7,285 bases of DNA from an uncultured Terriglobus sp. (GTDB lineage Bacteria; Acidobacteriota; Terriglobia; Terriglobales; Acidobacteriaceae): the NCBI GenBank assembly GCA_937859825.1, contig CALMAP010000040.1:1-7285 (forward strand), read 5' to 3'. Within the stretch, counting starts at the first letter, position 1; each line of letters begins with the position of its first letter. Under the pieces are notes generated by a model. That model was not told the origin of the DNA, made no database searches, and saw only the letters and a list, made by a program, of their open reading frames with translations. Position numbers and translations under genes: made by a program. Shown here piece after piece: positions 6,109-7,285 of this stretch.

Positions 6109-7285
6109 GTTGCTGCTCGTAGTCGTTGCGGTGACTGCGATCGGAGGCATGCTGCTTGCCTTCGACAGCTCCCGCGACGTCTTTCACCCGATCATGTATC
6201 TCGCGCCCATGCTCCTTCTGATTTACGCATGGATGCCTTTCCAGATGCTTCGGGCTGACGGACTGGAGCGGTTCTTCGATAAGGACCAGCTCGTCCATGT
6301 GCAGTTATTAAATGCTCTTGGGGTGCTGGTGTTTGTGGCAAGCTGCGTCTTGCCAGGTCTCTCGGTCCGCCGCTTCCGTCCCGGCAAGGCGCTGTCGCTG
6401 AGCCCACGCGTGCGTACCCGCCTGTTGATTGCGTCGATGGTGCTCGGAATCGTCGGGCTGGCATGCTGGACGGTGACCATCGCCAATGTTGGTGGCTTTG
6501 TGAATGCCTTCAGCACCTCTTACGCGGGAGGCCAGGACGACAGCGGGTACGTCCGCGATGGTGCGATGCTCCTGCTGGTGGGCGTCCTTCTGGCGATCAC
6601 GGTGCTTGCGGCCAAAGGGCCAAAGCTCGCCAGCTGGCTGGCCATCGCGGCATTCGGCCTGCCTTGGCTTGCAAGTGCGGTGCTGATGGGCCGTCGTGGT
6701 CCAACCTTCGGCATCACCGTGGTCGTCCTGATGGGATGGTTCTTCGCCCGGGGCAAGCGTCCGCCTGTGTTGATCACCGCCGTCAGCGGCCTGTTGCTGG
6801 GGTGGCTTGTGCTGTTTCTCGTGACAAACCGCCAGAGCATCTATCTCGGTTCGAGTTTCGACGTGAAAACGGATGTCGGCGAGATCGTGGACAAGCCGCA
6901 GACTGGCAATGAATTCATCTACGGCACGGGAACCGTGCTCAGTTCGGAGCGGCGCGACCATTACTTCTGGATGCGACGCTATCTTGCGCAAGTCCTCGTT
7001 CGCCCAATCCCAAGCGCGGTATGGCCAACGAAGTATGCAGACTTCGGCGTACCGGAACTGCTGCACAACGCCGGAACGGGAGAAGGTTTTAGCGACACGC
7101 TGGGATGGGAGGGCGCGGTCGGTTCCGCGCCGGGAATCATTGCCGATCTCTGGCTGGAGGTCTGGTGGTTCGCTATCCCGTTCATGGGTGTGCTCGGCTG
7201 GTGTTACGGGGCTGTGTGGCGCAAAGCCGTGACTGCGGGCGGTCCGTGGACATCGCTCTATGTCGTGCTTGCCGCGCTGTCGATC
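6101..7285 (+). CDS. Wzy-like oligosaccharide repeat unit polymerase; runs off the right edge
   Basis: Frame +2 is open from ATG 6101 to the window end (395 codons, no stop), overlapping the flippase gene by eight bases in a different frame. The product is an integral membrane protein. Likely helices lie at about residues 2-20, 30-47, 68-86, 108-127, 154-171, 176-196, 203-217 and 223-241, followed by a large, probably periplasmic loop (about 242-345), then helices from about 347-372 and from 384 to the edge. The loop ends with RPIPSAVWPTKYADFG (301-316) and a glycine-rich stretch leading into a helix, a pattern I associate with the O-antigen/repeat-unit polymerase family. MGRRGPT (196-202) puts two arginines at a helix end, reminiscent of charged residues important in Wzy proteins. 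Such enzymes join flipped lipid-linked repeat units in the periplasm. Wzy proteins diverge strongly, so the call leans on topology and on position after a flippase. An O-antigen ligase-like protein is the main alternative. Confidence 0.82.
   Translation, partial: MFELLLVVVAVTAIGGMLLAFDSSRDVFHPIMYLAPMLLLIYAWMPFQMLRADGLERFFDKDQLVHVQLLNALGVLVFVASCVLPGLSVRRFRPGKALSLSPRVRTRLLIASMVLGIVGLACWTVTIANVGGFVNAFSTSYAGGQDDSGYVRDGAMLLLVGVLLAITVLAAKGPKLASWLAIAAFGLPWLASAVLMGRRGPTFGITVVVLMGWFFARGKRPPVLITAVSGLLLGWLVLFLVTNRQSIYLGSSFDVKTDVGEIVDKPQTGNEFIYGTGTVLSSERRDHYFWMRRYLAQVLVRPIPSAVWPTKYADFGVPELLHNAGTGEGFSDTLGWEGAVGSAPGIIADLWLEVWWFAIPFMGVLGWCYGAVWRKAVTAGGPWTSLYVVLAALSI

Noticed and set aside
6463..6912. Plus-strand open frame of 149 codons in another frame of the polymerase gene
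   Set aside because: The product is rich in Arg, Gly and Cys with no hydrophobic pattern and overlaps the well-supported polymerase frame throughout.
6308..7066. Minus-strand open frame of 252 codons opposite the polymerase gene
   Set aside because: Its composition is biased to His, Gln and Arg with no family motif, while the plus-strand frame encodes a coherent multi-helix membrane protein with a strong ribosome binding site.
1..7285. CRISPR arrays, insertion sequences, tRNA genes or phage genes
   Set aside because: Apart from the short inverted repeat no repeated units, transposase-like products, cloverleaf-like sequences or phage-like proteins were seen; the window is explained by polysaccharide genes and one intergenic region.

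Overview
The window carries most of an exopolysaccharide or capsule assembly locus of the Wzx/Wzy-dependent type from a high-GC Gram-negative bacterium. An outer-membrane polysaccharide export protein implies a double membrane. Base composition, the fused Wzc-like co-polymerase/tyrosine kinase and the protein style resemble soil Acidobacteriota (Terriglobus/Granulicella-like). That taxonomic guess is from memory of such proteins, not from a search, and is only moderately secure.

Layout. Positions 1-857 (minus strand) hold the N-terminal 285 codons of a GT-B fold glycosyltransferase; its C-terminal half lies beyond the left edge. Positions 858-1111 are a divergent intergenic region of about 254 bases with an 11-bp perfect inverted repeat, a small hairpin and at best weak promoter-like sequences. 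From 1112 rightwards four genes run on the plus strand in what looks like one operon: an OPX/Wza-family export protein (1112-2095), a Wzz/GumC-type co-polymerase fused to a bacterial tyrosine kinase (2144-4438), a Wzx-like flippase (4435-6108), and a Wzy-like polymerase (6101 to the right edge, incomplete). The last three genes overlap by 4 and 8 bases, which suggests translational coupling.

How it works together (known for these families; inferred here). Glycosyltransferases build a lipid-linked repeat unit on the cytoplasmic face of the inner membrane. The flippase turns it to the periplasmic face and the Wzy-like enzyme polymerises it. The co-polymerase/kinase controls chain length and couples polymerisation to export through its tyrosine phosphorylation cycle, and the OPX protein carries the polymer through the envelope. 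An initiating phosphoglycosyltransferase, a tyrosine phosphatase and further glycosyltransferases are not in the window and may lie beyond its edges.

I see no RNA gene, CRISPR array, insertion sequence or clearly new system. The points most worth a second look are the divergent control region with its inverted repeat, the lower GC and different codon use of the left-hand glycosyltransferase, a substituted arginine in the kinase EX2RX2R motif, and the N-terminal extension of the flippase.
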